Positions 8,466 to 17,179 of a DNA stretch of 33,942 nucleotides are shown in pieces. The notes below the pieces were generated by a model. It did not search any database and was not told the origin of the DNA. It saw only the letters and a list, made by a program, of their open reading frames with translations. The DNA is taken from assembly GCA_964590495.1 (NCBI GenBank), contig CAZPWQ010000025.1, positions 1 to 33,942 of the forward strand, read 5' to 3'. The first letter of the stretch is position 1. Every line of letters begins with the position of its first letter. A program made the position numbers and the translations under genes. The DNA comes from CAZPWQ01 sp964590495 (GTDB lineage: Bacteria; Bacteroidota; Rhodothermia; Balneolales; Balneolaceae).

Positions 8466-8524
8466 CTTCTGCTATTAAATTTCCTTAAGCAATTAATCAT
8501 CTTTTTGGGGGCGTATATCGGTAC

Positions 8525-8591
8525 ATCCTGGCTATATCACAGAGTTGCACGAAGGAATCACAAAGGACCACGGAGAAAACCTTTGTGTAAC
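8525..8591. repeat. Dispersed palindromic repeat, copy A, left part
   Basis: The stretch with ATATCACAGAGTTGCAC, GAATCACAAAGGACCAC and GAAAACCTTTGTGTAAC closely matches 14002-14056. The left part is partly complementary to the CTTTGTGTAAC words at its right end, so the complete element is a long imperfect palindrome. It runs straight into the assembly gap. Confidence 0.75.
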
Positions 8592-8691
8592 NNNNNNNNN
8601 NNNNNNNNNNNNNNNNNNNNNNNNNNNNNNNNNNNNNNNNNNNNNNNNNNNNNNNNNNNNNNNNNNNNNNNNNNNNNNNNNNNNNNNNNNN
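8592..8691. other. Assembly gap (100 N)
   Basis: There are exactly 100 N, the usual placeholder for a gap of unknown size. The same 11-mer CTTTGTGTAAC ends the left contig (8581-8591) and starts the right contig (8692-8702). The gap therefore falls inside a repeat. Any ORF drawn across it is artificial. Confidence 0.99.
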
Positions 8692-8716
8692 CTTTGTGTA
8701 ACAGCTTTGAAGGCAG
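8692..8716. repeat. Dispersed palindromic repeat, copy A, right part
   Basis: CTTTGTGTAACAGCTTTGAAGGC matches the right end of copy B at 14191-14213 (CTGTGTAACAGCTTTTAAAGGC). It shows that both sides of the gap belong to one element. Confidence 0.7.
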
Positions 8717-8730
8717 CGTACTATTTCCTG

Positions 8731-9729
8731 TTAAACCAATGACACTTCTGTCAGTTGACCCGATTTTGAGCTCTCTTTAATTGCTTCGATGACAATCATA
8801 TTGTTTACAGCATCTTCAAGTGGAGTCGGCACCGGTGAATTTTCTAATATAGAATTGGTAAATTCATAGGCCTGCAGTGCATATTGATCGGCCGGGCCAA
8901 AGGTCAGAGTTTTAATATTTCCATCGGTATACAGGTTCATCCTGGTTTCTTTATCGGGTGGTGCGTTAAAAGGAATTTCAATCGTAATTTTACCCTCTGT
9001 TCCCAAAATATGCACCCTTTGGTCAGGGACAGTCTGTGTGGAGCATGTAAAAGTGGAATTTTTTTCGCCAAAGTCGAGGAGTCCGGAAGTAAGGTAATCC
9101 ACTCCAAAATTTTCATCAAACTTCATATTTGCGGATACACGAACGGGTTCGCGTTCAAATAAAAATCGGGAAAGAGAAATGCAGTAGCAGCCGATATCCA
9201 TGAGCGCACCGCCACCCATCTCGGCAATATTCCTGATATTATATGGATCGTCATTATAATAGGAAAAGAACGATTGAATAGTCTGAAGTTCTCCGATACT
9301 GTTTTCCTGTACCAGAGCACGGGCTTTTTTCCATTGTGGATGAAAACGGTACATAAAAGCTTCCATTATTTTCAGGTCGGGATGCCTTCGTGCCTCTTTC
9401 AGAAGTTTTTTTGCATCTTCGACGGATAATCCAATCGGTTTTTCGCATAGCACGTGCTTTCCCGACTCCAATGCTTTTATACTCCACGGCACATGCATAT
9501 GATTGGGAAGAGGATTATATATTGCATCAATATCAGGATCCTGCAGCAAGTCATTATAGTTTTCGTAAGCTTTAGGAATTCCCAGTTCTCCGGCAATTTT
9601 TTTGGCTTTATCACCTGTTCGTGAGGCAAGAGCGGTAACTGTACAGTTTTCGGCCGACTGGATAGCCGGAATTACCTTTTCAACGCCGATTTTTGCCGTA
9701 CTTAAAATACCCCATCTTATTTCGTTCAT
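8731..9729 (-). CDS. Gfo/Idh/MocA-family NAD(P)-dependent oxidoreductase
   Basis: The 332-residue enzyme has an N-terminal Rossmann fold (WGILSTAKIG, residues 6-15, in place of the stricter GxGxxG) and the conserved EKP motif in VLCEKPIGL, whose Lys is catalytic. The C-terminal alpha/beta substrate domain carries MEAFMYRFHPQW and GGGALMDIGCYCI, typical of the D-xylose dehydrogenase/dihydrodiol-dehydrogenase-like subgroup. Members oxidise or reduce sugars or cyclic polyols in the cytosol; the substrate is not predictable. Its stop codon is only about 40 bp from the scaffold gap, so any downstream neighbour on this strand may be missing. No sugar-pathway genes are visible nearby. Confidence 0.88.
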   Translation of the reverse strand: MNEIRWGILSTAKIGVEKVIPAIQSAENCTVTALASRTGDKAKKIAGELGIPKAYENYNDLLQDPDIDAIYNPLPNHMHVPWSIKALESGKHVLCEKPIGLSVEDAKKLLKEARRHPDLKIMEAFMYRFHPQWKKARALVQENSIGELQTIQSFFSYYNDDPYNIRNIAEMGGGALMDIGCYCISLSRFLFEREPVRVSANMKFDENFGVDYLTSGLLDFGEKNSTFTCSTQTVPDQRVHILGTEGKITIEIPFNAPPDKETRMNLYTDGNIKTLTFGPADQYALQAYEFTNSILENSPVPTPLEDAVNNMIVIEAIKESSKSGQLTEVSLV

Positions 9730-9870
9730 CTCATAAATTTGTTTAGTATGAAGTCAGCTAACAATTTTTCACAACTTATGTGTTGTGCTGAATATTTGAT
9801 TATGTCGAATAAAATAAAGCAGGTATGATCTATAAAATATTTTAAAAAAAAGAGAATTATTTATTCAAAT

Positions 9871-9902
9871 AAAAAAGCCCGGCCTTGTCGGACGAGCTTT
9901 TA
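9871..9902 (-). terminator. Rho-independent terminator of the cold-shock gene
   Basis: Read on the minus strand, AAAGCTCGTCC, loop GACAA, GGCCGGGCTTT and a T-run form a strong GC-rich hairpin with one wobble pair and one mismatch. It lies 19 bp after the stop of the cold-shock gene. Confidence 0.8.
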
Positions 9903-9920
9903 TACCGGGTGACCTAATCT

Positions 9921-10130
9921 TTATTCCAGGCGCTGTACGTTTTGTGCGCTCAGACCTTTGGGAGTCTCTTCGACTTCAAATTCAACCTCTTCACCTTCAC
10001 GAAGTCCTTCGTCGTAACCCAGGTTTTCGATATTATTTCTGTGGACAAAAACATCTTTGCCACCATCTTCAGGTTCGATAAAGCCAAAACCCTTTTCTGA
10101 ATCGAACCATTTTACTTTACCGTATTGCAT
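9921..10130 (-). CDS. Cold-shock domain protein (CspA family)
   Basis: The 69-residue single OB-fold protein carries RNP1 (KGFGFI, 13-18) and RNP2 (DVFVH, 26-30), starting with GKVKWFDSEKGFGFI as in CspA homologues. It binds single-stranded RNA or DNA and melts mRNA secondary structure, acting in cold adaptation or general translation. It is monocistronic: a terminator follows directly, and about 340 bp without a gene lies upstream. A long structured leader is common for such mRNAs, but I see no specific cold-box motif. The gene is short and acidic, and of standard length. Confidence 0.95.
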   Translation of the reverse strand: MQYGKVKWFDSEKGFGFIEPEDGGKDVFVHRNNIENLGYDEGLREGEEVEFEVEETPKGLSAQNVQRLE

Positions 10131-10334
10131 AAACGTTGAATTAGGTTAAGTCATCACACAACATGTTCTGTTAAAAAAAGCACTACTAACATAATTCTAT
10201 GATGATAATTAATAGTTGGATTTCAAGGTAGTAATAAAAATATGAAAACTCTATCTCCGATAAAAACATCGGAACTTCCGGTCGGGATGACATCGAGGGT
10301 GGGTTTTAGTTCGTTGACCAAATACTCCAACAGC

Positions 10335-10386
10335 GTCATTTCGAGCACAGTTTCCGTGGTTTTCCGAAACGGAGTCGAGAAATCTC
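10335..10386. repeat. GTCATTTCGAG-type palindromic repeat
   Basis: The sequence begins GTCATTTCGAG and ends GGAGTCGAGAAATCTC; the arms are imperfect reverse complements including TTTCGAG/CGAGAAA and TTTCCG/CGAAAC. It resembles the widely dispersed GTCATTTCGA...GAGAAATCTC elements of Bacteroidota-like genomes. Nothing else coding was recognised in 10131-10473. Confidence 0.6.
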
Positions 10387-10473
10387 ATCCGTGTAGTAAA
10401 GGCAACTATTCATTACCAGCTGCATTCTCCGTAAGAGGTACCCAAACTCTTCATTCAGTCATTAAAAGATGCT

Positions 10474-11928
10474 TCATCTATCATTGAAATTCAATTTGGA
10501 AAGGTCTTTCAGTGATTGGGGAGACATATAAGGTTGAACATACTGCCTGGTCCACCATTTTCCCGTTTCTTTTTTTTCGCGGGGTGAGGTATACCGGTAA
10601 AGGTACAGCTGGGCACGAATATATTTTGGTGGATTATTTTCAAAAGGGTTGTTCTTTAATAATTTAAGGGTCGGTTTGTCATTTTGCAGAAGGCGCAGGA
10701 TAAAACGAACAAGCCATGGATTGGATTTGACTGACGACATCGCCGCAAACCAGATCTGCCAGTCCAGCCGCAGGTGATAGGGGGCTATTTGAGGCGGATA
10801 CTGCCTGGGATCTCCCGGCTTTCCTTTGAACTCGTAAGCCATCCATTCTGTAGAGGCGTTGATCTCTCTTTCAGCTGTACCCTCAATGATAATTTCATAC
10901 CGTTTCCTGGTAACTGAACCAAAAGCTCCATAGGTATTGACAAGATGTAGCGGATTATAACTGAAGTTCATCCGCTGATCATGGGAAACCATGTTTTTCA
11001 CCGGTTTTATGCTCCAATAGATTACCAGTACGGCAAGAGCTGCTGTAATACCGGTAAAATATGCCGGACCGTTCAAATCAGCAGGGGGAGTGATGGGAAA
11101 GAATTGTTGCAAGAATCCATCATGGAAACCACTGAAAGCCAGGATGAGGGTAAGCCAGTTCAGCCAGGCATAATTTCCGCTTATAACCAGATACAATTGC
11201 GAAATGATAACAACAGCTGCCGCATAGGAAGCTACAGGCTGGGGAGCGAATAAAAGCCATACAACACCAAGTTGAACGATATGGTTAAAGAAGGTTTCAA
11301 CTTTGTGCAGCGGCTCCGGCAGGTGATGGAAGAACCAGCTTAGCGGGTTCGGCATCGGTTGTGTTTCGTGGTGATAATTCAGACATGTCAGATCTCGCCA
11401 GCATTTATCGCCACGCATCTTAATCAGGCCGGCTCCGAATTCTACACGAAAAACCAGCCAGCGAATAATAAATATCATTACCAACGGGGCGTGATACTGC
11501 ATCGGACCCAGAAAAATCATATAGAAACCGGCTTCCAAAAGCAACGATTCCCAGCCGAAACCATAGAAAAGCTGTCCGACATTAACGATAGAAAGATACA
11601 GTCCCCAGAGTAAAAACCAGATTAACATAGACAACCAAAGAGGTCCCATATCGGATATTCCACTCAGAGCAACCAGCGAAAGAAGAATTCCGATCCAGGC
11701 TGTGACGGCAAAAAAACGGTCGGAATAGTGCCAGTGAAAGATACTTGGAGTTCGTTTAAACGATACTCGTTTCAGATAGCGTGTAACAGGCAGCAGACCA
11801 TTTTTTCCTGCAAGTGGACGAAACTGATTCAGGGCAACTGCAAACGCCAAAAGATATGTTAATCCAACGCCTCTTTGAATGACAAACCGGCTCAACCAAT
11901 AATCCGCCTGGTATAAAGAATCAAACAT
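10474..11928 (-). CDS. Lipase-maturation-factor (LMF1-like) membrane protein
   Basis: The 484-residue polytopic protein begins MFDSLYQADYWLSRFVIQRGVG. Family hallmarks include FGWESLLLEAGF, FRVEFGAGLIKMRGDKCW, LVNTYGAFGSVTRKRYE, YEFKGKPGD and APYHLRLDWQIWFAAM. About eight membrane spans are followed by a globular C-terminal region. Vertebrate LMF1 is an ER protein needed for folding of dimeric lipases. The bacterial homologues are of unknown function, so the lipase link is by family name only. No lipase gene is adjacent. It is transcribed alone, with the histidine-kinase gene upstream on the same strand at 112 bp. Confidence 0.85.
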   Translation of the reverse strand: MFDSLYQADYWLSRFVIQRGVGLTYLLAFAVALNQFRPLAGKNGLLPVTRYLKRVSFKRTPSIFHWHYSDRFFAVTAWIGILLSLVALSGISDMGPLWLSMLIWFLLWGLYLSIVNVGQLFYGFGWESLLLEAGFYMIFLGPMQYHAPLVMIFIIRWLVFRVEFGAGLIKMRGDKCWRDLTCLNYHHETQPMPNPLSWFFHHLPEPLHKVETFFNHIVQLGVVWLLFAPQPVASYAAAVVIISQLYLVISGNYAWLNWLTLILAFSGFHDGFLQQFFPITPPADLNGPAYFTGITAALAVLVIYWSIKPVKNMVSHDQRMNFSYNPLHLVNTYGAFGSVTRKRYEIIIEGTAEREINASTEWMAYEFKGKPGDPRQYPPQIAPYHLRLDWQIWFAAMSSVKSNPWLVRFILRLLQNDKPTLKLLKNNPFENNPPKYIRAQLYLYRYTSPREKKETGKWWTRQYVQPYMSPQSLKDLSKLNFNDR

Positions 11929-12040
11929 ACTGGATAAGACCTCCGGGTCTGGAGTGACAGCTCTAGAAACATTTATACGTTAAACAACTTTAAATAAGAG
12001 AATCATTTCCTGTAAGAGAGCGGGTTGAGATGATCAGATT

Positions 12041-13813
12041 TTACTGATGTGTTATCAGAGTATTGCCAACCGGAGCATTTTTGAACTGCAGGCTTAATTT
12101 AAAGCCTTTTTCAATTTTATGGATTTTATAGTCGGCCTGCAGTTGCTTAATAAGAGTTTTAATAAGCTGGACTCCCAGTGTATTGTTCCCCCCGCCGTCG
12201 AAGATTTCCGGATTAAGACCAATTCCGTTATCTTTATAGGTAATTTTTAAAAGTTCATTTTCTTCCCGGATCTTTAAACTAATGGTGCCTTTACTGCATC
12301 CTTCGAAAGCATGCTTCAGAGAATTTGTCGCGAGCTCGTTCATAAGCAGGCCGAAAGGGACAGCCTGTACGAGACTCAGACCAGCGTTATTTACGTCGAC
12401 AATATAACTGACATCAATTTTCAGGTTATGTGTATTGGTAATTCGTGAGAAAAGCTTGTCCAGGTATGACTCAAGATCAATTTCTGAAAAGTTTTTAGTC
12501 TGATATAGAAGCTCATGAACCTCAGCAATGGATCTGATGCGGTTTTGACTATCCTGTAATGCTTTCGTGATTTCCCCTTCAGGACTTCTATCAGCCTGGA
12601 GGATAAGCAAGCCGGAAATAACGGCTAAATTATTCTTCACCCGGTGATGGATTTCAGCCAGCAAGACATCTTTTTCTCTCAGGGATTTATCAAGCTTTTT
12701 TTCGTTTTTCTTACGTTGTGATATATCCCTTACACAGCCAACTACTGCTCTGGGATTTCCCTCATCATCAAAAATAAATGATCTCAGATTACTGACCCAA
12801 ATATAATCTCCACATTTCGATTTTACCCTGAATTCAGCGTCGGAATTATAGTATTTTTCCACATCCCGTGCCATTAGGTCATCCCGTACTTCCGACATTA
12901 TTTTTGCATCATTGGGATGCATCCTGTCGATGATAAAATCAATCCCACCTTCCAAAACCTCCTCGACTTTATACCCAAGCATTCCTTCCACCGAGGTACT
13001 CATGTATTCATATTTACCCTTTTCCAGGTTAAACTTATAGACTACATCACGTGAATTTTTTAAAACATTCCGCAGTTTCTCTTCGCTATCCTGCAATTTT
13101 TTATTCCAGCTTTCAACACGACGCAGATAACTGAACGAAACAGCACCTCCGGTAAAAATAAGTCCCAGTCCCAGCACAATAGTCAGCCAGAAAACAAAGT
13201 TATTTGTGGCCTGTGCCGTTTTATTCATTGCTTCGGCGAAAGCTTTTCCATCTCTTGTGAGTACAGCGTCCAACTCATATATCTCCTCCAGATAAGCCGC
13301 CCGGCGGTCGGGAGTCAGAGCGTTATTATTTATATCTTCATGGATTTGGCTGCCTAACCGGTCTAACTCTCCAATCTTTTGATCAGCCCGCTCCCAAATT
13401 CCAACGGCATGTTTTACCTGTGAAACTTTTTGAAAATTATCAAACATCCAAATCAGGTATTCAACATCATCGGGCTCATTATCCCCCAGGATAAAACCTT
13501 CCCGGGCCACTTCATAATCAGGAGTTTCTGACGATAATGTAGTACGAGCTGCCCGGTCACCCCGGTTAACTTCTAAAGCTCTGTCAAATTGATTGAAATG
13601 AACGGGGTTCTCCTCCAGGACATACCTTATCAGGTATATTACCGCATCTTTTTGAGCTTTTGACCAGTGTCCCTGTCCGGAAATATAGGCACGGGCAGCC
13701 GTAATTGTTTTATTACCATAATAGGTCATTACCGTTAAAGAAAGCGCGAGAAGTACAAATACGGCAATGACAACAACTACTTTGTTTTCTTCCTTGTTTT
13801 TGAATTTGTTCAT
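12041..13813 (-). CDS. Membrane sensor histidine kinase: periplasmic four-helix sensor, PAS, HisKA_2, HATPase
   Basis: The 590-residue protein has a TM helix at about 11-32 and a helical periplasmic region (33-205, CHASE3/four-helix-bundle-like). A second TM (206-230) is followed by a PAS domain (about 245-368, ending VVGCVRDISQRKK) and a HisKA_2 domain with LLAEIHHRVKNNLAVISG (His389/His390). The ATPase carries NELATNSLKHAF, DNGIG and GVQLIKTLI. HisKA_2 kinases often signal to output-poor or stand-alone receivers and take part in general stress or light responses. No response regulator is encoded next to it, so it is an orphan. The periplasmic domain contains several conserved-looking Asp/Glu/Arg residues, but its ligand is unknown. 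Confidence 0.9.
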   Translation of the reverse strand: MNKFKNKEENKVVVVIAVFVLLALSLTVMTYYGNKTITAARAYISGQGHWSKAQKDAVIYLIRYVLEENPVHFNQFDRALEVNRGDRAARTTLSSETPDYEVAREGFILGDNEPDDVEYLIWMFDNFQKVSQVKHAVGIWERADQKIGELDRLGSQIHEDINNNALTPDRRAAYLEEIYELDAVLTRDGKAFAEAMNKTAQATNNFVFWLTIVLGLGLIFTGGAVSFSYLRRVESWNKKLQDSEEKLRNVLKNSRDVVYKFNLEKGKYEYMSTSVEGMLGYKVEEVLEGGIDFIIDRMHPNDAKIMSEVRDDLMARDVEKYYNSDAEFRVKSKCGDYIWVSNLRSFIFDDEGNPRAVVGCVRDISQRKKNEKKLDKSLREKDVLLAEIHHRVKNNLAVISGLLILQADRSPEGEITKALQDSQNRIRSIAEVHELLYQTKNFSEIDLESYLDKLFSRITNTHNLKIDVSYIVDVNNAGLSLVQAVPFGLLMNELATNSLKHAFEGCSKGTISLKIREENELLKITYKDNGIGLNPEIFDGGGNNTLGVQLIKTLIKQLQADYKIHKIEKGFKLSLQFKNAPVGNTLITHQ

Positions 13814-14001
13814 TTATCTTTTCCCTAAGCAAAATATTTCTTTACAAATATTGAAATATAATATATAGCGTAAAATCCCGTATTGTTTTTCTGTCCGCTA
13901 TTGAGCGCATATTAGCACGAATCAAAATATACTGTATCGTTTTAAATGCAAATTGTCTTTTTAAAAATGATAGATCACAGTTTAGCCGGGGAAGCGTTTT
14001 A

Positions 14002-14213
14002 ATCCTGACTATATCACAAAGTTGCACAAAGAATCACAAAGGACCGCAGAGGAAAACCTGAAAGATGTAAAAAGCGAGAAGCAAGAAGCCGCCGCCAGAC
14101 GGGGAAAAATCTTCATCCGGGTTCTGGGTCTGAAGCCGGATGAATGGAAGGGCAGTGCTGAATGGACTATCAAGAAAACCTTCGTGTAACTCTGTGTAAC
14201 AGCTTTTAAAGGC
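14002..14213. repeat. Dispersed palindromic repeat, copy B, with internal insert
   Basis: The left part (14002-14056) and right part (14172-14213) match copy A on both sides of the scaffold gap. The two halves are separated by about 115 bp (14057-14171) of unrelated sequence. The insert contains a small hairpin (TTCATCCGG at 14112-14120 with CCGGATGAA at 14135-14143). The 14214-14327 stretch holds no gene. The ORFs here are not convincing. Confidence 0.7.
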
Positions 14214-14327
14214 TAACAATGTAGCCATACTTCGTTCTTTGGTACTTCCAAGGTAACAACTTTGAGGGGCAGCGTGTAATGAGAGGACATCATCACTTAA
14301 CCAAATCTTCTTGGTGAGAAAACCGGG

Positions 14328-15266
14328 TTAGTTATCAACGGATCCTGAATCTCTGTCTTCTTCCATCCCATATTGAGAAATAAATTCGGCGTGAGGTGCC
14401 GGTTCTATTTTAACCCCGTATCGTTTGGCGTAAACGCGGGTAAATTCAGCACCATAGAGGAGTATCAATCCACTGTAGGTTGTCCACAGCATAATCAATA
14501 TGATACTTCCCGCAGCACCATACGTAGAACCGGGATTACTTATCCCGAAATACAGACCCAGCAGAAATTTGGCAATAACGAAAAGAACCGACGTAACTAA
14601 AGCTCCCACCCAAACATCTTTCCATCTGATCTTGACATCGGGTAATATCTTATATATTGCAGCAAAGAGTATTGTGATTATTACAATTGAAAGGGTTATG
14701 TCAGTAATTTTTAAAATCAGGTCCAAAATTCCCATGATATTTACACTTATCCATTCACTCAGGGCACTGATGAGAGAGGATATCACCAGAGAAACCAACA
14801 GTAAAAATCCAATGGTGAGAATCATTCCAAAAGAAAACAAACGGTCTTTCAAAAATTTTAAAAGCTGTTTTTTGGGCTTTGGTTCTACTTCCCACATGAG
14901 GTTAAGCGTTTGTTGTACCTGGTAAAAAACACCCGTAGCTCCAAAAATGAGGGTAGCTATACTGAAAATCGAAGAAAAGGTAAACCCATCGCTGGTATAT
15001 GCGTTGGCAATAATATTTTCGACAGACTTAGCAGCACCGCTTCCGATCATATCTTCTACCTGTACCGAAATCTGGTTTGACATTGCTTCTGTTCCATAAA
15101 AATATCCCGCCAGGTTTATTATAATTACTCCTAATCCGGGAAATGAAAAAATGGTATAGTAGGAGATTACCGTGCTGTTTCTAAACGGATCGCGATTATA
15201 CCAGCTGATAAGACTGTCCTTCAGCAATGCTCCGCTCTCTCGTAAAAAATATTTTAGTTTATTCAC
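14328..15266 (-). CDS. YihY/BrkB-family inner-membrane protein
   Basis: The 312-residue protein has about six membrane helices and family motifs: SYYTIFSFPGLGVI near residue 35, FGATGVFYQVQQTLNLMWEV near 115, and AAGSIILIMLWTTYSGLILLYGAEFTRVYAKRYG near the C-terminus. The family was once annotated as ribonuclease BN; that activity belongs to another protein and the real role is unknown. It is divergently transcribed from the SRPBCC gene at 15497, with a 230-bp intergenic region that could hold both promoters. Confidence 0.88.
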   Translation of the reverse strand: MNKLKYFLRESGALLKDSLISWYNRDPFRNSTVISYYTIFSFPGLGVIIINLAGYFYGTEAMSNQISVQVEDMIGSGAAKSVENIIANAYTSDGFTFSSIFSIATLIFGATGVFYQVQQTLNLMWEVEPKPKKQLLKFLKDRLFSFGMILTIGFLLLVSLVISSLISALSEWISVNIMGILDLILKITDITLSIVIITILFAAIYKILPDVKIRWKDVWVGALVTSVLFVIAKFLLGLYFGISNPGSTYGAAGSIILIMLWTTYSGLILLYGAEFTRVYAKRYGVKIEPAPHAEFISQYGMEEDRDSGSVDN

Positions 15267-15496
15267 ACTGATGAATTTTGTCTTTGTTAATTAAACACAG
15301 TTACGGCTATTATGTTCATTTTAAATTTCTGTAGACGAGCGGCACCCGGGTGGTTAATAATACATCCCGAAATTATTGACTTTTCAGGTCATATCGGGGG
15401 AACTAAACAACAGTCTTAGGCGTATAAAAAAACTGATCAACATCGAATAGTACAGGCTGAATCCAGAATAGTTTAAAATTAAACGAGAGAGAAGAT

Positions 15497-16183
15497 ATGA
15501 GTAATAAGACAATAGATATGACGCCCAATCTTGGCACAACAGAACGAGTGATTTCTGCGCTGGGAGGCTCATTTATGCTGTATGCTGCCCTGTCTCGCAG
15601 AGAAAAAAGCTTTTCAAAAATAGTAGCGGGTGGATACCTGCTGTTTCGCGGTGCTACCGGTCATTGTTTCGTTTACGATGCAGGTTTGGCTAGCAAAACC
15701 AAAGAGAAAGGAAAGATCAAAATTGATACACATCTTACTGTAAATAAACCCAGGAATGAAGTGTATGGTTTTTGGCGAGAACTGGAAAATCTGCCTCTGT
15801 TTATGAAACATCTTGAAAATGTCACTGCACTGGATGGTAAAACTTCTGAATGGACAGCCAAAATACCGAGGGATATGGGAACGATTACCTGGAAAAGTGA
15901 AATCGTGGAGGATAAGGAAGATGAAAAAATAAGCTGGAAATCGCTGCCTGATTCAACAATTGAAAATGAAGGAACAGTTCACTTCCGTGATGCGGGTAAG
16001 TTTGGTACTGAAATTCATGTAACTATAAACTATCGCGCTCCGATGGGCACACCCGGCGAAGGTGTGGCTAAAATGCTAAATCCTGCATTTGAGGAAATGG
16101 TGAAGGAAGATGTAAAGAATTTCAGAAGGTATATGGAAACCGGTGAAATACCGACTACGGAGGGACAACCTTCGGGTCGGTAA
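15497..16183 (+). CDS. DUF2892-like membrane segment fused to SRPBCC (cyclase/dehydrase) domain
   Basis: The 228-residue protein opens with an inner-membrane domain (about 1-66: LGTTERVISALGGSFMLYAA, FSKIVAGGYLLFRGATGHC) as in DUF2892/YgaP-type proteins. An SRPBCC/START-like fold follows (about 72-215), beginning IDTHLTVNKPRNEVYGFWREL and including KHLENVTALD and WTAKIPRDMGTITWKSEIVE. These domains make a deep hydrophobic cavity for lipids or other hydrophobic ligands. A purine-rich GAGAGAGAAG lies 5-14 nt before the ATG. It is convergent with the metallopeptidase gene, with 23 bp between. The ligand is unknown. Confidence 0.85.
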   Translation: MSNKTIDMTPNLGTTERVISALGGSFMLYAALSRREKSFSKIVAGGYLLFRGATGHCFVYDAGLASKTKEKGKIKIDTHLTVNKPRNEVYGFWRELENLPLFMKHLENVTALDGKTSEWTAKIPRDMGTITWKSEIVEDKEDEKISWKSLPDSTIENEGTVHFRDAGKFGTEIHVTINYRAPMGTPGEGVAKMLNPAFEEMVKEDVKNFRRYMETGEIPTTEGQPSGR

Positions 16184-16196
16184 GACGCAAGGCGCG

Positions 16197-16215
16197 AGAC
16201 ACTCGTCTAGTGTCT
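16197..16215. terminator. Hairpin between convergent genes
   Basis: AGACACT (16197-16203), loop CGTCT, then AGTGTCT (16209-16215) form a perfect 7-bp stem between two convergent genes. It contains the peptidase stop codon. There is no T-run, so intrinsic termination is uncertain. Confidence 0.35.
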
Positions 16216-16232
16216 GGCATCTGGAGTCTGGC
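16205..16232. repeat. Tandem 7-bp repeat (GTCTRGN), four units
   Basis: The units are GTCTAGT, GTCTGGC, ATCTGGA and GTCTGGC, consecutive with no spacer. They overlap the 3' end of the metallopeptidase gene. Read on the minus strand they supply its last residues and its stop codon. Confidence 0.7.
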
Positions 16233-17007
16233 TCCCAAGCCACTGTTGCAGCTGGTGGTAAATTGTATCGGCAGGTATATCTTTATTCATTAAATGATCA
16301 AATTCTAATTGCTCGATATCCAGCAGGTATTCAACTATTAATCCGGACCGGATATAAAACTGCTGGTTTTCGCTGAGGTTATCATAATATCCTTCATTAT
16401 AAAGGTTGACACGTTCAGCAAGGGAGTAGGTGGAGTCCTGTCGCCGGTCATAGAGGGAGGCTCCGTATTCAGCATATCCTTCACGCTTCCAGTCCGGGAG
16501 AAACCATGAAGAAAAGAAACCGAGTTGCCCGGTTGTCAGCACATGCATCAGCTCATGGGAGAGGGTATAAGCGGGGTCGCCCCGGTAGAGCGTGTGGGAA
16601 TAACGATTTTTATACATATTTGCCGTTCGTTCTATAGCTGACAGATTAAGCAGAACGTAACCAAATGGATGAATAGTTAAAGCCTGAATTGTATTGCTCA
16701 TATTTAGTTTTTCAGCAAACGAGCCGAAAAGCCGGTAATCATGTACCAGGTATACGTGGTGTGTATCTACAGGATCGTAAGTTTCAATGGATTTCATTCG
16801 TACAGCAGTCTCATCTATGAGCTCCAAAAGGTTATCATCAATGGAGCGGTCGGAATAGAGATTGAAATTCCGGTGAGTTGTCCGATAGTCGAAGAAAGAG
16901 TCCGGGTAGTAGAGCGGCCAGGTATGGCTAACTTCATAGATGATATACACCAGAGAAACGAGTATTATCCCTTTCAAGAAATTATTCCAATTAAAACGTT
17001 TAAACAT
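16207..17007 (-). CDS. Membrane-anchored gluzincin-type zinc metallopeptidase
   Basis: The 266-residue protein has one N-terminal hydrophobic anchor (about 10-25) and an extracytoplasmic domain. The zinc site is SHELMHVLTTGQLG (His151, Glu152, His155), followed at 25 residues by WKREGYAEYGASL (Glu180), the arrangement of gluzincin peptidases of the MA clan. The substrate is unknown; activity is inferred from the intact motif. The last residues, SQTPDARH, are encoded by a 7-bp tandem repeat, so the natural C-terminus may have been altered. A possible remote relation to basic secretory-like peptidases is not excluded. Confidence 0.75.
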   Translation of the reverse strand: MFKRFNWNNFLKGIILVSLVYIIYEVSHTWPLYYPDSFFDYRTTHRNFNLYSDRSIDDNLLELIDETAVRMKSIETYDPVDTHHVYLVHDYRLFGSFAEKLNMSNTIQALTIHPFGYVLLNLSAIERTANMYKNRYSHTLYRGDPAYTLSHELMHVLTTGQLGFFSSWFLPDWKREGYAEYGASLYDRRQDSTYSLAERVNLYNEGYYDNLSENQQFYIRSGLIVEYLLDIEQLEFDHLMNKDIPADTIYHQLQQWLGSQTPDARH

Positions 17008-17117
17008 ATGTGCACCTTATGCTTATATCATTTTAAATGTATTAAAAATGATTTTAATAAATTGCAAATAGCATTTTTGATAAATACTGTATTAATTATC
17101 AGAAGTTTAACTTTTAT

Positions 17118-17151
17118 ATTGCTATCATCTTTAAATTAATATTTATCTTTG
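17118..17151 (+). promoter_or_regulatory. Bacteroidota-type promoter for the SusC-like receptor
   Basis: A -7 element TATCTTTG (17144-17151) matches the Bacteroidota consensus TAnnTTTG exactly. A TTG (17119-17121) lies 22 bp before it as a possible -33 element. The predicted start site is near 17158, about 20 bp before the ATG at 17180. Confidence 0.5.
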
Positions 17152-17179
17152 AAACAGGAACTTATCGAAATCCTGAGGA

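Noticed and set aside
8505..8780. ORFs spanning the scaffold gap
   Set aside because: They read through 100 N and repeat sequence, so they are artificial.
10242..10487. 81-residue plus-strand ORF
   Set aside because: It lies over a palindromic repeat, matches no known pattern and overlaps the end of the LMF-like gene.
14034..14228. 64-residue minus-strand ORF
   Set aside because: It lies wholly inside repeat copy B and its insert, with no coding-like composition.
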